From Haemonchus contortus (taxonomy: Eukaryota > Nematoda > Chromadorea > Rhabditida > Trichostrongylidae): a stretch of 64,000 nucleotides of DNA. Shown piece by piece: positions 62,038 to 64,000 of this stretch. Position 1 is the first letter of the stretch; every line of letters starts with the position of its first letter. The stretch lies in contig LS997563.1 in NCBI GenBank assembly GCA_000469685.2, positions 10,256,940 through 10,320,939 on the forward strand. Direction: 5' to 3'. The notes beneath the pieces were generated by a model. That model made no database searches, was not told where the DNA came from, and worked only from the letters and a program-made list of their open reading frames with translations. A program made the position numbers and the translations under genes.

Positions 62038-64000
62038 TATATGTAGTACCAATGAGCATGCGATAAAATTCGCTTCCCCAAAGCTTTACTGGATAAGCCA
62101 ACTCTTTCGCGTGTTCCCAAGTACTATATGTTCTTGTGGTCGATCCTATTCCTATTCCAGCCACGTATGTTTTTCGGCCATTCAGATCGACTTATAGGGT
62201 TTAAATCCGTCTCGGAGCAGAAACAAACCCAGCTTCATAGTAGTCGTACTCGATCTAGTTTACAGGCCGATTCTGGAAACTCAGGCACCCTATAAAAGCG
62301 ACTCACATAAAGCTGCTCAGCTCAGTGGCTCTCCCTGAAAGTTGTCCCCTTTAAAAATCTGTCTTGGAGTTATGACCCGTTCCTATGTAGAACTCCAAAA
62401 AAAGTGGTACCACTCCGTGTCGAAACCAAACCACTTTCGGAACAATGTTGTTTCCCAGTTTTCTCCTCCGCTGGCCAACATCTACTGAATCTGATGTTTT
62501 TCCCGGAATTAATGTTTTCTTCGTATCCACTCAAGTGTATTGAAGCAAGATTGGCTGACAAGAATGGCATGTCCCATAATGGCCATTCGATTTAGAGAAT
62601 CTCTCAGTTTCTTTCTGTGATCTTGTCACATCCTTAGGTCTGGGAACTTCCACCAGTGAGAAGAACTCGAAGTCCGTAAGTACATTTCTTTAAAGAAGAA
62701 ATTCTCTCACCCAAGGCTTCTTCTTGATGACCAAACAACAGGCTTAAGGGTGGGAAGGTTCTCGGAGTTGTTTCTCTCGGCATTTGATCTCGTCTTTCCT
62801 TATGAGAATCTTTGTTATTTCATCGAAGACAATGTTCTTTCAAGAAACATCCTTCCTTCGATTCGAAGATTCCTTCGATTCGAAGATCCCTTTTTAGAAA
62901 GTCTCCCGTAGACATTTCTTCAGTAGATTAGAGCTGAAGTAATGTGGTGTCGATAGTGCATTGGCTAAGTGTAGTTTTTGATGAAAACAAGCAAGAGTTC
63001 GAGTCGCGTTCAAGTACTGGCTTTTTCTTTTCAATTCACTGCCTCAGTGTTAGTGAACCCCAACTAAAGACCCTTTCACTCTGTTCTTGTCGCCTTCCTG
63101 GGTTTCACGAGGTTCTTTGCCTTTCTTATGCCCGACTTCGAGATTTGCTTGACCAATGGGGCAAAATTCAATGAATTTGAAGGAGAGTTGCATCCAAAAG
63201 GTGTTCCTGTAAGTTCTCCAATAAGCAAGGAAGAGTAACCGGGTGTGCCATGCACGGGTAGGGCCTTTACCTAGGGAACCCATGGAGGTTTCCAAAAAGC
63301 CCCGGGAGGGATGTGGTGAAGTTCTCGGTGGATCCCTTCCGCACGTCCCAACAGTCGGAGGTGCTGCAACTGCAATTGGTACCACTTGTCGTTAGATAGT
63401 CGTTTACCGTATTCGACTATGAAAAAAACATTTAAGTAGTACATCGAACGAACTCGGAAAGTCATTGTAGGGCTAATTGCACTGTCGGTTACCGCGACTA
63501 TCTCGCGAAACGGTATGCTTGACCTGCCTGCTTAGGTGGCTGTTTGCATGCTACCCTTTATCTTCATACTCTTCGCATCGTGCTGCTCTGACTGACCGAC
63601 TACTTATGTAGTTGACAGTATCCTAACATTTCCTGAACCAGGAGGACATCGAGCTAATGGCGACTTATTGCATTCCTCGTATTGACCCCCCGGGATGCAT
63701 TGTGTAGACCTTACCGTTGTGTTCTATGGGCCACAACGTTCGCATTTGGCTAACGAAATATACCTTTTAGACCTTTCTGGTAGTCAATTTTTTTGAAGTG
63801 ACAAGCACTTCAATAAATTGCTCTGTTATGTCTCATGTATATACAACCCTGCCCTTATATCGAAATAAGTGCATGTTTTTGATTGCTCCCATTTGTTTAC
63901 AGCTGTTTTTAATGCAATTCGCAGAAAATAGGTATTACTAGGTTGTTTTGACTTGATGTTTTGTTAACTGCTATTAATTCGCCGCAGTACGCGATCCGAA
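62038..64000. other. Intergenic, nothing firmly recognised
   Basis: It contains a small duplication of CCTTCGATTCGAAGAT near 62855-62886, itself palindromic. ORFs of 60-111 codons lack recognisable domains. Confidence 0.4.

Noticed and set aside
62944..63040. tRNA-like segment with AGAGTTCGAGTCGCG
   Set aside because: The box B is imperfect, box A is uncertain, and no SINE body or cloverleaf follows.

Overview
The window is animal nuclear DNA, most likely from a parasitic clade V nematode of the hookworm/trichostrongylid kind. The evidence is many short exons (mostly 55-200 bp), introns ending in the worm-type TTTTCAG acceptor, two transporter families with typical worm organisation, and introns and intergenic DNA packed with Tc1/mariner elements, LINE pieces, MITEs and a tRNA-derived SINE. 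The species is not determined. Gene models below were built by hand from splice sites, phase and protein-family matching.

Layout. 1-1950: 5' part of a CR1/Jockey-like LINE on the minus strand (ORF1 plus the endonuclease part of ORF2). 2271-3542: a decayed Tc1-family transposon with 26-bp terminal inverted repeats and TA duplications. 3657-9394 (+): the last ten exons of a P4-type ATPase (phospholipid flippase); its 5' part lies left of the window, so the LINE and the Tc1-like element probably sit inside one of its introns. Its 7021-9032 intron holds a perfect 23-bp inverted repeat and a CA microsatellite of about 1.04 kb. 9395-11472: spacer between two converging genes, with an RTE-type LINE remnant and an unassigned 162-codon ORF. 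11473-31870 (-): a complete full-size P-glycoprotein (ABCB-type ABC transporter), reconstructed as 32 exons and 1295 codons with every junction in phase and both nucleotide-binding domains intact. Its introns carry SINE copies, a 492-bp long-arm MITE and a short palindromic MITE.

31871-64000: about 32 kb where I find no convincing host gene. It holds more copies of the SINE, two unrelated mariner deletion derivatives of 880 and 881 bp, a Tc1-like fragment with the SINE inserted in its terminal repeat, a second Tc1-like remnant, a GC-rich MITE and a three-unit imperfect tandem repeat.

The two host genes are tail to tail and both encode membrane transporters: the flippase moves phospholipids between bilayer leaflets, and the P-glycoprotein exports hydrophobic compounds. 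P-glycoproteins are of interest for macrocyclic-lactone response in parasitic nematodes. Nothing in the sequence shows that the two genes work together. I saw no CRISPR array, rRNA gene, convincing functional tRNA gene or prokaryotic feature. The most notable finds are the intact P-glycoprotein and the composite SINE family with clear target-site duplications.
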